Source of the DNA: Anaeromonas frigoriresistens
GTDB taxonomy: Bacteria; Bacillota; Clostridia; Tissierellales; SIT17
NCBI RefSeq assembly: GCF_016820655.1
Contig: NZ_WSFT01000048.1
Location: 1 to 54,434, forward strand
Length of the DNA stretch: 54,434 nucleotides
Reading direction: 5' to 3'
The notes under the pieces: generated by a model
The model's database searches: none
The model's input: only the letters and a program-made list of their open reading frames with translations
What the model was told of the DNA's origin: nothing
Shown here: positions 7,882-15,615 of the stretch, piece by piece
How positions within the stretch are numbered: position 1 is the stretch's first letter
How the letters are laid out: each line of letters starts with the position of its first letter
Translations under genes and position numbers: made by a program

Positions 7882-9477
7882 ATGTTTAGAAAACTAAAAC
7901 ACATATTTAAGTATATAAAACTAGATAAGGAAAAGTTAAGAAAGGATAAAATAAATATTTCAGAGAATATAAACCAGCAAATCCCTAATCATATAGATAA
8001 TATAGAATTTAAGCTTAAAGAAATATTTCAAGATAGTAATGATTTTATCATAAGAAAGATTACTACAGGTAATCAGTTCAAAACAAGAATTTTAATTGCA
8101 TATATAGATGGTCTTATAGATAAGCAGCTTATAGATGATAACATACTTAAGCCATTATTATTGGAGTCACAAAAAGTAATAGATGATGAGAGTATAAGCA
8201 AAAGAAATATTATAGAGTTATTTGAAGAAACATTGATAACGGCTTCAGAGATAAAAAAAGTTGATGATTTTAATAGAACAATTAAAGCTATACTTTCAGG
8301 AGATACAGTTATATTCATAGATGGTACAGAGTCTTCATTTGTGGTATCTATGCGAGGATGGGAAGCTCGAGCTATTTCTGAACCAAATACGGAATCTGTG
8401 ATAAGGGGACCCAGAGAAGGATTTGTAGAAACCTTAAGAACTAATACTTCAATGATAAGGCGAAAAATCAAAAATCCTAATTTAAAGTTTGAAAGTATAG
8501 AATTAGGTGAGCAAACCAGGACAGAAGCATGCATATGTTATCTAAAGGGAATTGCAGATGACAATATAATAAGAGATTTAAAAAAGAGATTATCATGTAT
8601 TAAATCTGATGGAATATTAGAGTCTGGGTACATAGAACAATTTATAGAGGATGCACCTTTTTCTCCTTTTCCTACTATAGGAGTTAGTGAGAGACCAGAT
8701 AAAGTAGCTGGTAAAATTTTAGAGGGAAGAATAGCAATTTTATGTGATGGTACACCATTTGTTTTAACAGTGCCTTATTTATTTATAGAGTCTCTCCAAA
8801 GTAATGAAGACTATTATTCTAGAACTCTTTATAGTTCATTTAATAGATTATTAAGGTTTGTTTCATTAATAATTACAACGATGCTACCTGCATTATATGT
8901 GGCAATACTTAACTTTCATACGGAAGTTATACCTGTTAAACTAGTATTCTCTATTCTTAATTCCAATGAAGGAATCCCATTTGAGCCAGTATGGGAAGCA
9001 ATCTTTATGCTCATAATATTTGAACTTATAAGAGAAGCTGGAGTTAGAATGCCTAAACCAATAGGTCAGACAGTAAGTATAGTAGGGGCTTTGGTCATAG
9101 GGCAAGCTGTAGTAGAAGCTGGACTAGTTAGTGATATTATGATAATTATAGTTGCATTAACAGCAATAAGTGGCTTTATTGTACCATCTCTTTCAGAAAT
9201 CCTTCCATTTATTAGATTAGCATTAATAATTGGAGCGAATATTTTAGGCTATATGGGTATAGTGCTAATTGTAGTAATAGTAATTCTACATATTAGCTCA
9301 TTAAGGTCCTTTGGTGTTCCATACATGAGTCCCTTTGCACCTTTTAGGAGTAAGGGAATGAAGGATACATTAATCAGGATGCCTTTATGGACTATGTTTC
9401 GAAAGACAGAGTCATTATCATGGAAATACTCTGGAAGATATAGTATAAATAAAAACTTTAATGAAAAAGAGGAATAA
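7882..9477 (+). CDS. gerKA: GerA-family germinant receptor A subunit
   Basis: Inner-membrane subunit A of a spore germinant receptor, 531 residues. It has a long hydrophilic N-terminal part with the family motifs VIRGPREGFVETLRTNTSMIRRKIK and RVAGKILEGR-like sequence (here DKVAGKILEGRIAIL), the GTPFVLTVPYLF segment, and about five TM helices from residue 320 on (PKPIGQTVSIVGALVIGQA). GGAGG at 7872-7876 selects ATG 7882 rather than the upstream in-frame codons. It is the first gene of an A-C-D-B operon. The assignment to GerK rather than another GerA homologue is by general clostridial precedent only. Confidence 0.92.
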   Translation: MFRKLKHIFKYIKLDKEKLRKDKINISENINQQIPNHIDNIEFKLKEIFQDSNDFIIRKITTGNQFKTRILIAYIDGLIDKQLIDDNILKPLLLESQKVIDDESISKRNIIELFEETLITASEIKKVDDFNRTIKAILSGDTVIFIDGTESSFVVSMRGWEARAISEPNTESVIRGPREGFVETLRTNTSMIRRKIKNPNLKFESIELGEQTRTEACICYLKGIADDNIIRDLKKRLSCIKSDGILESGYIEQFIEDAPFSPFPTIGVSERPDKVAGKILEGRIAILCDGTPFVLTVPYLFIESLQSNEDYYSRTLYSSFNRLLRFVSLIITTMLPALYVAILNFHTEVIPVKLVFSILNSNEGIPFEPVWEAIFMLIIFELIREAGVRMPKPIGQTVSIVGALVIGQAVVEAGLVSDIMIIIVALTAISGFIVPSLSEILPFIRLALIIGANILGYMGIVLIVVIVILHISSLRSFGVPYMSPFAPFRSKGMKDTLIRMPLWTMFRKTESLSWKYSGRYSINKNFNEKEE

Positions 9478-9478
9478 C

Positions 9479-10657
9479 ATGGAAAGATTATTGCATAGAT
9501 TAACTTTAATAACTATAATATTTTTCATTATGTTAGAGACAAGTGGATGCTGGGATAATGTTCCTATAACTGAAAAAGCAATGGTTATGGGTGTTGGTAT
9601 AGATAAAACTGAGGATAATATGATAGAACTTACTTTACAAGTTGTTAAACCTACATCAATAAACTATGGAGAAGGATCCCAGGGAAGTAGTGATACTGTA
9701 TGGGTTTATTCCACTAAAGGAAAGACTTTATTTAAAGCTATGAGAAATCAGTTACAGACAATTAATAGAAAACCTTTTTATAGTCATGTACAGGTAATAA
9801 TAATTGGGGATGAATTGGCCAAAACAGGAATTCAAGAAGTGATAGATTTATTTGAGAGAGATAGAGAACCGAGATTATCTCCTACCGTATTGATTGCAAA
9901 GGAAACTACAGCGAAAAAGGTCCTATCTGCTAAAAGTGATTTAGAAAATGTCCCTGCTATGCATATAATGGAAATATTATTAAATAATAAAAATAATTTT
10001 GGTATACATAATATGAGTTTTATTAATTTAATTAGGAATTTAAGATATCCTGGGCAAAATCCTACTGTAGGAGTTATTGAGATAGAGAATGAAAAAAATG
10101 ATTTAAATATTGCAGATATGAAGGTGAAAGGAGGAGCAATATTAAAAAAAGATAAATTTATAGGATGGTTGGATGAAAAGGATATTGAGGGATTAAATTA
10201 TGTATTAAATACCTCTCATAATGGGATTATTGAAACAGAGAATCCTTTTAATAAAGGTAAGTTTGTAACCATTGAACAAAAAAGATCAGACACAACAATA
10301 AATGTTAAATTTGAAGATGAAAAATTAGTATTCATGATAGAAGTAGATGCAGAAGGAAATATTGGTGGAGAGGAAGGTGAAGCTGATTTAACTACAAAAG
10401 ATGCTCTAAGTAATCTAGAGGGTCAGATAGAAAAGTCAATTAAAGAAAAGATAGAAAATATTATCTCTTTAGCCCAAGATAAATATAAGAGTGATGTTTT
10501 TGGATTTGGAGAAAAATTAAATAAGAAATACCCATATTATTGGGAAGAAGTAAAGCCCAATTGGAGTGAAGAATTTTCTCACTCATTAATAGAAGTTAAT
10601 GTGAAATTCGAGATTCGAAATAGTGGATTAATTAACCATCCAACAAAGGTTGAATAA
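9479..10657 (+). CDS. gerKC: GerA-family germinant receptor C subunit (lipoprotein)
   Basis: Lipid-anchored subunit of the germinant receptor on the outer face of the spore inner membrane, about 392 residues. The signal sequence ends in SGCW (lipid-accepting Cys near residue 24), and the following DNVPITEKAMVMGVGID is the usual GerC opening. GAGGA at 9469-9473 selects ATG 9479, two bases after the gerKA stop, over an in-frame ATG at 9461 that would sit inside gerKA. The C-terminal part is mixed alpha/beta with no TM segment. Confidence 0.9.
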   Translation: MERLLHRLTLITIIFFIMLETSGCWDNVPITEKAMVMGVGIDKTEDNMIELTLQVVKPTSINYGEGSQGSSDTVWVYSTKGKTLFKAMRNQLQTINRKPFYSHVQVIIIGDELAKTGIQEVIDLFERDREPRLSPTVLIAKETTAKKVLSAKSDLENVPAMHIMEILLNNKNNFGIHNMSFINLIRNLRYPGQNPTVGVIEIENEKNDLNIADMKVKGGAILKKDKFIGWLDEKDIEGLNYVLNTSHNGIIETENPFNKGKFVTIEQKRSDTTINVKFEDEKLVFMIEVDAEGNIGGEEGEADLTTKDALSNLEGQIEKSIKEKIENIISLAQDKYKSDVFGFGEKLNKKYPYYWEEVKPNWSEEFSHSLIEVNVKFEIRNSGLINHPTKVE

Positions 10658-10674
10658 GGAGGAGAGGGTTAGGT

Positions 10675-10884
10675 ATGATACTAGGATTAATAGTGATATT
10701 TTTAATTTTAATAATTATTGATATCCCCTATATTCTAAAGAAAAAATCAGCTAATAGAATATTGATAGTTTATTCTTTACTTATGATAGTAGGATTTACA
10801 ATGAGTCTATTGCAAATAATAGATAAAATACCCAAGAGTCCAGTTGTTTTAATTGAAAAGATAGTAACAGCGATAATATATTGA
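10675..10884 (+). CDS. small two-TM germinant receptor D-type subunit
   Basis: A 69-residue protein made of two TM helices (about 2-18 and 29-48) joined by a basic loop (KKKSANR), followed by a short amphipathic tail. It sits between the C and B subunit genes, with AGGAGGAG upstream, and its stop codon TGA overlaps the ribosome binding site of the next gene. Small two-TM D proteins encoded in some Bacillus ger operons modulate receptor function; this has the right size, topology and position. Sequence similarity to them could not be tested. Confidence 0.7.
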   Translation: MILGLIVIFLILIIIDIPYILKKKSANRILIVYSLLMIVGFTMSLLQIIDKIPKSPVVLIEKIVTAIIY

Positions 10885-10893
10885 GGTGTAAGT

Positions 10894-11982
10894 ATGCTAA
10901 ATAAAATACAAATTTCAAATAAGCAGTTAATTATATTGATGACAGGATTTCTTTTAGGAGATGCTTTAATCATTAATCCTGTGAGTGGGGCAGGTCGTGA
11001 TGCTTGGATATCAATAATACTAACTTGGTTAGTAAGTTATATTTTAATAGGAATGTATGTTTATATTGCAAAACTAAATCCTAATAAAACCTTGGTTGAA
11101 ATATTAATTGATATATTTGGTGATTTTTTTGGAAGGGCTTTATCATTAATATATATATGGTATTTTTTGCATTTATCATCATTAGTTCTTAGAAGTTATA
11201 GTGAGTATATGATTATAGCCAATTATCCTGAAACTCCTTTAATATATATGGCTATATTAAGTAGTATACCTTTGGCTATAGGATTAAAATATGGTATGGA
11301 AGCAATAGGAAGGACTGGTATAATAGTTAGTTTAATTATACCAATAACTCTTATTATCAGCACAATGAGCGTGATTGATCATATTGATATTACAAATTTA
11401 CAACCTATTTTAAAATATGGAATTAAACCTGTATTAAAGTCATCTTTCAATTTATTAACATTTCCCTTTGGTGAAGGGATTGTATTTTTAATGGTTTTTC
11501 CTTTAATAAACAAAAAGGAAAACTTATTTAAATCTTCTTTTATTTCAGTATCCATTGTAGGAGTAATATTTTTATTGATATCTTTAAGAAATATTACTGT
11601 ACTAGGAGAAAATATACTTGAAAGGGGTTATTTTTCATCACATCTTATAGAAACCATACATCCTGGTGCTATATTCGATCCATTTATATCAGTAAGTCAA
11701 TTAATATTAGCTGCACTTCAGATATGGATATTTTTATATGCTTTATTAATAGCAATTAGCCAGATGTTTAATTTTAATGACTATAAACCTTTTGTATTTC
11801 CTATTGTTATAATTAGTGTATCCTTGTCCCATTGGATTTACGATAATGCACCTGATATGTTTAGAGTAGCAAAAGAAATATATCCTTTTTATGCTATACC
11901 TTTTCAATTTATTATCCCAATAATCATCTTAGTTATAAGCCTAATAAAACAACGAAGAAGTAAGGGGAAAGTTTCTGAATAG
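10894..11982 (+). CDS. gerKB: GerA-family germinant receptor B subunit
   Basis: Integral membrane subunit of the germinant receptor, in the amino acid/polyamine/organocation transporter fold, 362 residues with about ten TM helices. The N-terminus ISNKQLIILMTGFLLGDALIINP and the motif FPFGEGIVFLMVFPLI are typical of GerAB homologues, which form the germinant-binding channel. GAGGTG, formed across the stop of the preceding small gene, precedes ATG 10894. It is the last gene of the operon, so all four subunits come from one transcript. Confidence 0.9.
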   Translation: MLNKIQISNKQLIILMTGFLLGDALIINPVSGAGRDAWISIILTWLVSYILIGMYVYIAKLNPNKTLVEILIDIFGDFFGRALSLIYIWYFLHLSSLVLRSYSEYMIIANYPETPLIYMAILSSIPLAIGLKYGMEAIGRTGIIVSLIIPITLIISTMSVIDHIDITNLQPILKYGIKPVLKSSFNLLTFPFGEGIVFLMVFPLINKKENLFKSSFISVSIVGVIFLLISLRNITVLGENILERGYFSSHLIETIHPGAIFDPFISVSQLILAALQIWIFLYALLIAISQMFNFNDYKPFVFPIVIISVSLSHWIYDNAPDMFRVAKEIYPFYAIPFQFIIPIIILVISLIKQRRSKGKVSE

Positions 11983-12029
11983 ATTCAACTATAAAAAGGG
12001 TATTCAATTTAATATATAACTTTAAAAGT

Positions 12030-12067
12030 AAGAAATGGGTGAATTGTATAAAAATGCCCATTCTTTT
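12030..12067 (+). terminator. probable terminator of the germinant receptor operon
   Basis: AAGAAATGGG and CCCATTCTT pair across a 17-base loop with one bulge, and a run of six T follows. The arms are short and the loop is long, so the strength is uncertain. Confidence 0.5.
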
Positions 12068-12250
12068 TTATTATAAAAAATAAAAATTTAGCAGGTATAT
12101 AGGTTATAATAGTGGAATAATAACTTTATCAAGATTTTCAGATAAGCTGATTAAAGGGGAATTAAATAATGCTATATTTAATTGAAAGTTTCATGTAATA
12201 TAGAGGAAAAATTGATTGAAATTTGATATAAAAAAAAGGGGGAAAAGTTG

Positions 12251-12826
12251 ATGAAAGAGATTTGTTATGATAATTATTATTGGCAGAATGATTTAGTTAG
12301 ATTAAGAGCAATGCAACCTGAAGATTGGGATAATCACTTTACTGATTTATATGATAGTATAGCTCGTAGAAGACTTCAGTATGAAATTGAGTTACCACCT
12401 ACTATAGTAGCAGAAAAAGAAAACACTGAAAAATTTTCAAATTTTGATCCAGCATCGGGAAGACTAATGTTTGTTATTGAAACCTTAGATGGCATTTCTG
12501 TAGGTAGTTTTAATATGAATTCTATTGATGAAAAAAATGGAACTTTCTCAATCGGAATGCAAATTGGCTCAGAATATCGTTCAAAAGGTTATGGAACTGC
12601 AGCTATGAGAATATTACTAAGATATGCTTTTTTTGAAAGGAGATTAAACAAGTATTATGGTAGTGTTATAGAAGATAATATTGCATCAGCAACAATGCTA
12701 AAAAAACTTGGATGTGTACAAGAAGGTATTAGAAGACAACAAATCTATACTGATGGAAGATATTGTGATGAGATACTTTTCGGTTTAACTAAAGAAGATT
12801 TTACTAAAAATAAAAAAGATAAGTAA
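12251..12826 (+). CDS. GNAT-family N-acetyltransferase
   Basis: Cytoplasmic acetyl-CoA-dependent N-acetyltransferase of the RimJ/RimL-like type, 191 residues. The N-terminus LVRLRAMQPEDWDNH is typical. The acetyl-CoA-binding motif is IGSEYRSKGYGTAAMRILLRYAFFE (R/Q-x-x-G-x-G/A equivalent RSKGYG), and the C-terminal SVIEDNIASATMLKKLGCVQEGIRRQ matches small-molecule and ribosomal-protein acetyltransferases. ATG 12251 follows AAAGGGGGA; the TTG just before it is not needed. The substrate cannot be told from sequence. Confidence 0.85.
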   Translation: MKEICYDNYYWQNDLVRLRAMQPEDWDNHFTDLYDSIARRRLQYEIELPPTIVAEKENTEKFSNFDPASGRLMFVIETLDGISVGSFNMNSIDEKNGTFSIGMQIGSEYRSKGYGTAAMRILLRYAFFERRLNKYYGSVIEDNIASATMLKKLGCVQEGIRRQQIYTDGRYCDEILFGLTKEDFTKNKKDK

Positions 12827-12910
12827 GTAAAATAGTAATTGCCATATAGTTTTTGTTTTTATAATTAATATTTTAAATTATAGAGGACATACTATAATAG
12901 AGGTGATTTT

Positions 12911-13135
12911 ATGACAATGAAAGCTGATAAATTTAAATTGGATGATTCTCTAAGGGGAACTAAAGATTTAAAATCCCTTGCAAATTCTATTACTAATGAT
13001 ATTCATGGACTTGGTGGGGTCAATGCAGCAAGGTTTGATCCTATAGAAAATACTGTAACAGTTGATTATAATGAAGGAGAAGTTTCATTAAATCAAATTC
13101 AACAAAAACTTAAAGAGGGTAACTATTTAAAGTAA
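12911..13135 (+). CDS. small heavy-metal-associated-fold protein lacking the CxxC site
   Basis: A 74-residue cytoplasmic protein. The pattern LANSITNDIHGLGGVNAARFDPIENTVTVDYNEGEVSLNQIQQKL follows the beta-alpha-beta-beta-alpha-beta layout of HMA domains (GLGGV...V.V.Y). It contains no cysteine, so it cannot bind copper as the classical CxxC proteins do. AGAGGTG precedes ATG 12911. Clostridia often carry such cysteine-free HMA-like proteins; the role is unknown. Confidence 0.65.
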   Translation: MTMKADKFKLDDSLRGTKDLKSLANSITNDIHGLGGVNAARFDPIENTVTVDYNEGEVSLNQIQQKLKEGNYLK

Positions 13136-13282
13136 ATAACATATTTTTTAATCTGGTTTATTAGTTATTTAATTAATAGACCAGATTCTATTTTAAGTAA
13201 GAATTGATAAGTGGTTTTTATTCTTTAAATGAAAATGATAAATTAGCTTTAGAATTTTTATCCTTTAATTCAATAACTTAGA

Positions 13283-13314
13283 GTATATATAAATTATATA
13301 ATTCGGGCAGAATA
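13283..13314 (+). promoter_or_regulatory. sigma-G (or sigma-F)-like forespore promoter
   Basis: GTATA (13283-13287) fits the sigma-G -35 consensus GHATR. After 18 bases, GGCAGAATA (13306-13314) matches the -10 consensus GGCATnHTA with one difference. Transcription would begin near 13321, about 23 bases before the ribosome binding site of the small gene at 13361. This suggests forespore expression of that gene; it is a motif match only. Confidence 0.55.
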
Positions 13315-13360
13315 TTTTATGTAGACTACTAAACTAATAAAAGAAGGGTGGAACACACTG

Positions 13361-13609
13361 ATGAATAATATGAATAATAGAATCCCTAGTTTAAAGAATT
13401 CTAAAGCTGTAGGTCAAGGAGAAAGACAGAAGGTTAGAAATTCTATGAATCAAACTCCAGGCATGAGCCAGATGAATTTTACAAATACAATGGGAAATGT
13501 TCCAAGTCTTAGTAGTTCTAAAGCTGTAGGTCCAGCGGAAATGCAAAATGTTAGACAAAAATTACAGCAAAATAGAAACAAATACCCTCAAAATAACGGA
13601 TTAAGATAA
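13361..13609 (+). CDS. small disordered protein with two copies of a PSLxxSKAVG motif
   Basis: An 82-residue protein, very rich in Asn, Gln, Met and basic residues, with no Cys or Trp, probably disordered. Residues 8-29 and 47-68 are two copies of a 22-residue unit with shared residues PSL..SKAVG..E.Q.VR, 39 residues apart. AAGGGTGG precedes ATG 13361. The sigma-G-like promoter upstream and the composition suggest a forespore protein, perhaps a minor small acid-soluble spore protein, but no protease site of the alpha/beta or gamma SASP kind is visible. I do not recognise the family. Confidence 0.65.
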   Translation: MNNMNNRIPSLKNSKAVGQGERQKVRNSMNQTPGMSQMNFTNTMGNVPSLSSSKAVGPAEMQNVRQKLQQNRNKYPQNNGLR

Positions 13610-13614
13610 CATTT

Positions 13615-13646
13615 AAAGTCCCTAAGTTATAGCTTAGGGACTTTTT
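13615..13646. terminator. intrinsic terminator after the small repeat protein
   Basis: AAAGTCCCTAAG (13615-13626) and CTTAGGGACTTT (13633-13644) form a perfect 12-base stem with a six-base loop and a T-run. It lies between convergent genes and may serve both. Confidence 0.88.
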
Positions 13647-13664
13647 ATAGTGTGCATTTTTAAT

Positions 13665-14624
13665 TTAGTTTCTGATTATTATAAATATCATATAAGTAAT
13701 GTAGAGGAATATAAGAAAAACACCTTCAAAGCGAGAAGAAGTTTTTTTAGTAGTTGCTATAATATATGCTATAAAAGTAGCACCTAATAAAAATAGTATA
13801 TCAAATAACATTTTACTATCTACCATTATAGGATTAATTACAGAGGATACTCCTAGAATAAATAACACATTAAATAGATTAGAACCAATAGCATTACCTA
13901 AGGCAATATCACTTTCACCTTTATATGCAGCTACAATAGACGTTACTAGTTCGGGTAAAGAGGTTCCTATAGCTATAATAGTTAGTCCTACTAGTGTTTC
14001 ACTCATCCCTAACTGAATTGCAATTATAGAACTAGACTCAACAACAAAATTAGAACCTATTATTATTCCTGCTACTCCAACAATTCCAATTATACTACTT
14101 TTTAATATAGACTGTTCTTTAATATCATTAGAATCATTCTCAATTTCAACTTCCTTTGTAAGAAAAGCCATTTCTACTAAATAATAAAGAAATACTCCAA
14201 ATATACAGAGTAAGATGAGACCATCTCCTGGTGATAATTGGTTAAGCTGGTTTCCTTGCAAAGCAATATCATTTCCTAGGATAAAAAGAACTATTGTAGC
14301 TAATATCATAAATGGAAATTCTTTTAAAATAGTTTTTATTTTAATATTAATGGGTTTAATAATAGATGCTACACCTACTACAAGTAAAATATTAAATACA
14401 TTAGATCCAATAATATTTCCTAAAGCTATTTCATTAGAATTATTTAGAGAAGCATTTATACTGACAGCTGCTTCTGGAGCACTGGTACCAAAGGCAACTA
14501 TAGTTAATCCGATTAACATAGGAGGGATCTTCAACTTTTTAGATATTGAAGAAGCACCATCTACAAAAAAATCAGCCCCTTTAATAAGAAAAACAAAACC
14601 AAGTAACAATAATAGATAATTCAT
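13665..14624 (-). CDS. calcium/cation antiporter (CaCA family, YrbG-like), probably Mn2+-regulated
   Basis: Membrane cation/proton or cation/sodium exchanger, 319 residues with about ten TM helices in two inverted halves. The two alpha repeats are GTSAPEAAVSI...ALGNIIGSNVFN and GTSLPELVTSI...ALGNAIGSNLFN, containing the ion-binding acidic and polar residues. AAGGAGG precedes ATG 14624. A yybP-ykoY type riboswitch in its leader points to export of manganese, or of calcium with control by manganese. The cytoplasmic loop between the halves is short and acidic. Confidence 0.88.
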   Translation of the reverse strand: MNYLLLLLGFVFLIKGADFFVDGASSISKKLKIPPMLIGLTIVAFGTSAPEAAVSINASLNNSNEIALGNIIGSNVFNILLVVGVASIIKPINIKIKTILKEFPFMILATIVLFILGNDIALQGNQLNQLSPGDGLILLCIFGVFLYYLVEMAFLTKEVEIENDSNDIKEQSILKSSIIGIVGVAGIIIGSNFVVESSSIIAIQLGMSETLVGLTIIAIGTSLPELVTSIVAAYKGESDIALGNAIGSNLFNVLFILGVSSVINPIMVDSKMLFDILFLLGATFIAYIIATTKKTSSRFEGVFLIFLYITYMIFIIIRN

Positions 14625-14674
14625 AGTTATACCTCCTTAAAAAATTAGATAAAATAATATAAATAAAAGAAGAG

Positions 14675-14710
14675 CAAAACAAAAGCTAGTGTATCTTTAT
14701 GAATACACTA
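14675..14710 (-). terminator. expression-platform terminator of the riboswitch
   Basis: Read on the minus strand, TAGTGTAT (14703-14710) and ATACACTA (14687-14694) form a hairpin followed by GCTTTTGTTTTG. Its 5' edge touches the 3' strand of the aptamer P1 helix, so ligand-stabilised P1 and this terminator could exclude or limit each other, giving transcriptional control of the exchanger. Confidence 0.65.
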
Positions 14711-14802
14711 ACTAAAAGTCTTGCTCCTTTGATATTCAAAGTAAATAGATCCAGATTGTTTTCGTGTTGTTGAATCTACTTTTATGCTACTCCCTTTTAG
14801 TT
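14710..14802 (-). promoter_or_regulatory. yybP-ykoY (manganese) riboswitch aptamer
   Basis: On the minus strand the element opens with CTAAAAGGGAGTAGC and closes with GAGCAAGACTTTTAG. AACTAAAAG and CTTTTAGTT form P1. The conserved GGGAGTAGC and GCAAGAC strands face each other in the L1 loop, and TCAACAACA falls in the region where the family has its internal loops. This arrangement is diagnostic of the yybP-ykoY family, a Mn2+ sensor that usually controls cation exporters, which fits the gene it precedes. Confidence 0.82.
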
Positions 14803-14810
14803 GTAAATTC

Positions 14811-14839
14811 ATAATAGCATAATTATTTGTATTAGACAA
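14811..14839 (-). promoter_or_regulatory. sigma-A promoter of the riboswitch-controlled exchanger
   Basis: On the minus strand TTGTCT (14834-14839) and TATTAT (14811-14816) are separated by 17 bases. Transcription would start just before the first base of the aptamer, which supports both calls. Confidence 0.7.
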
Positions 14840-14971
14840 TAGTGATTTATATCAAAGACTTAGAAAAAATAATAAGATATCATAATAATAAATAAAACTT
14901 GCACAGTAAATAATAAATACTATATAAGGTTATAGTAATATTTAATAAAAATTAAATGATGAATGCATCTT

Positions 14972-15014
14972 TTAATCTCTAAGAAAGATTAAGAGATACA
15001 AATAAAGGTATAAT
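14972..15014 (+). promoter_or_regulatory. dyad and -10 element upstream of the cupin gene
   Basis: TTAATCT (14972-14978) and AGATTAA (14986-14992) form a dyad at the place where the -35 element of the TATAAT at 15009-15014 would lie. No recognisable -35 is present, so the dyad may be an activator site. The intergenic stretch from 14840 to 14971 holds nothing else I can see. Confidence 0.35.
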
Positions 15015-15049
15015 AATAATAAGACATTAACTTAACGAGGAGTGATAAT

Positions 15050-15403
15050 ATGAAAATAGAAAAGGTAAGTGATAGAATTGTATATTCAGATAGTACGTTT
15101 ACAAAAAGATTATTATTTAATGAAGAAAAAGTTCTTAATTTTATGTTGAATTTTAAACCAGGACAAGAGCTACCACCTCATACCCATGAGGAAAGTGATC
15201 TTATACTTCACGTGATAAAAGGTAGTGGAGAATTAGAAGTAGACGGGAAAATTCAGAGTATTTCAGAAGGAGACGTAGTTTATTGTGAAGGCAACGAGGT
15301 CTTTAGTATGAAGAATAATACAGAAGATAATTTATCATGTTTTGTAATAATAGCTCCAAGACCTATACCAAAAATATATGCTGATGAAGTTAAAGAACAA
15401 TAA
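15050..15403 (+). CDS. small cupin-domain protein
   Basis: A 117-residue single-domain cupin, cytoplasmic. The first cupin motif is PGQELPPHTHEESDLILHVIKGSGEL with the metal-binding His-x-His-x3-Glu pattern; the second motif (ISEGDVVYCEGNEVFSMKN) lacks the usual histidine and has Glu and Phe instead. It could be an enzyme or a small-ligand sensor. GAGGAG precedes ATG 15050. It is monocistronic, with a terminator 33 bases downstream. Confidence 0.8.
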   Translation: MKIEKVSDRIVYSDSTFTKRLLFNEEKVLNFMLNFKPGQELPPHTHEESDLILHVIKGSGELEVDGKIQSISEGDVVYCEGNEVFSMKNNTEDNLSCFVIIAPRPIPKIYADEVKEQ

Positions 15404-15435
15404 AAAAGATAATATATAAATTTTAAAATATAAGT

Positions 15436-15477
15436 AAAAAAATGAGCTAAAGGAAATACTCCTTAGCTCATTTTTTT
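15436..15477 (+). terminator. intrinsic terminator of the cupin gene
   Basis: AATGAGCTAAAGGA pairs with TCCTTAGCTCATT around a five-base loop, followed by a run of seven T. The A-run on the other side would let it work in both directions. Confidence 0.88.
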
Positions 15478-15541
15478 ATGACTAATAGATAATACTTATT
15501 CAGATACTCAAATGCTAGGTTAGTAATAATGAATTATATAA

Positions 15542-15578
15542 AATAGTATATTGTGGAAAATAGAAAGAATATACTATT
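15542..15578. promoter_or_regulatory. 11-base dyad upstream of the sorbosone dehydrogenase-like gene
   Basis: AATAGTATATT (15542-15552) and AATATACTATT (15568-15578) are exact reverse complements around 15 bases. It lies 40 to 75 bases before the gene start and could be an operator. No partner regulator is adjacent. Confidence 0.35.
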
Positions 15579-15615
15579 AATGATAACTTTACTTTTAAAA
15601 TAAGAGGTGTGGTAT

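Noticed and set aside
8073..8534. 153-codon minus-strand ORF within gerKA
   Set aside because: No ribosome binding site or recognisable motif; it lies wholly opposite a well-supported gene.
12893..12898. TATAAT as the -10 of the HMA-like gene
   Set aside because: Transcription would start inside or after the ribosome binding site at 12899-12905, so it cannot serve this gene.
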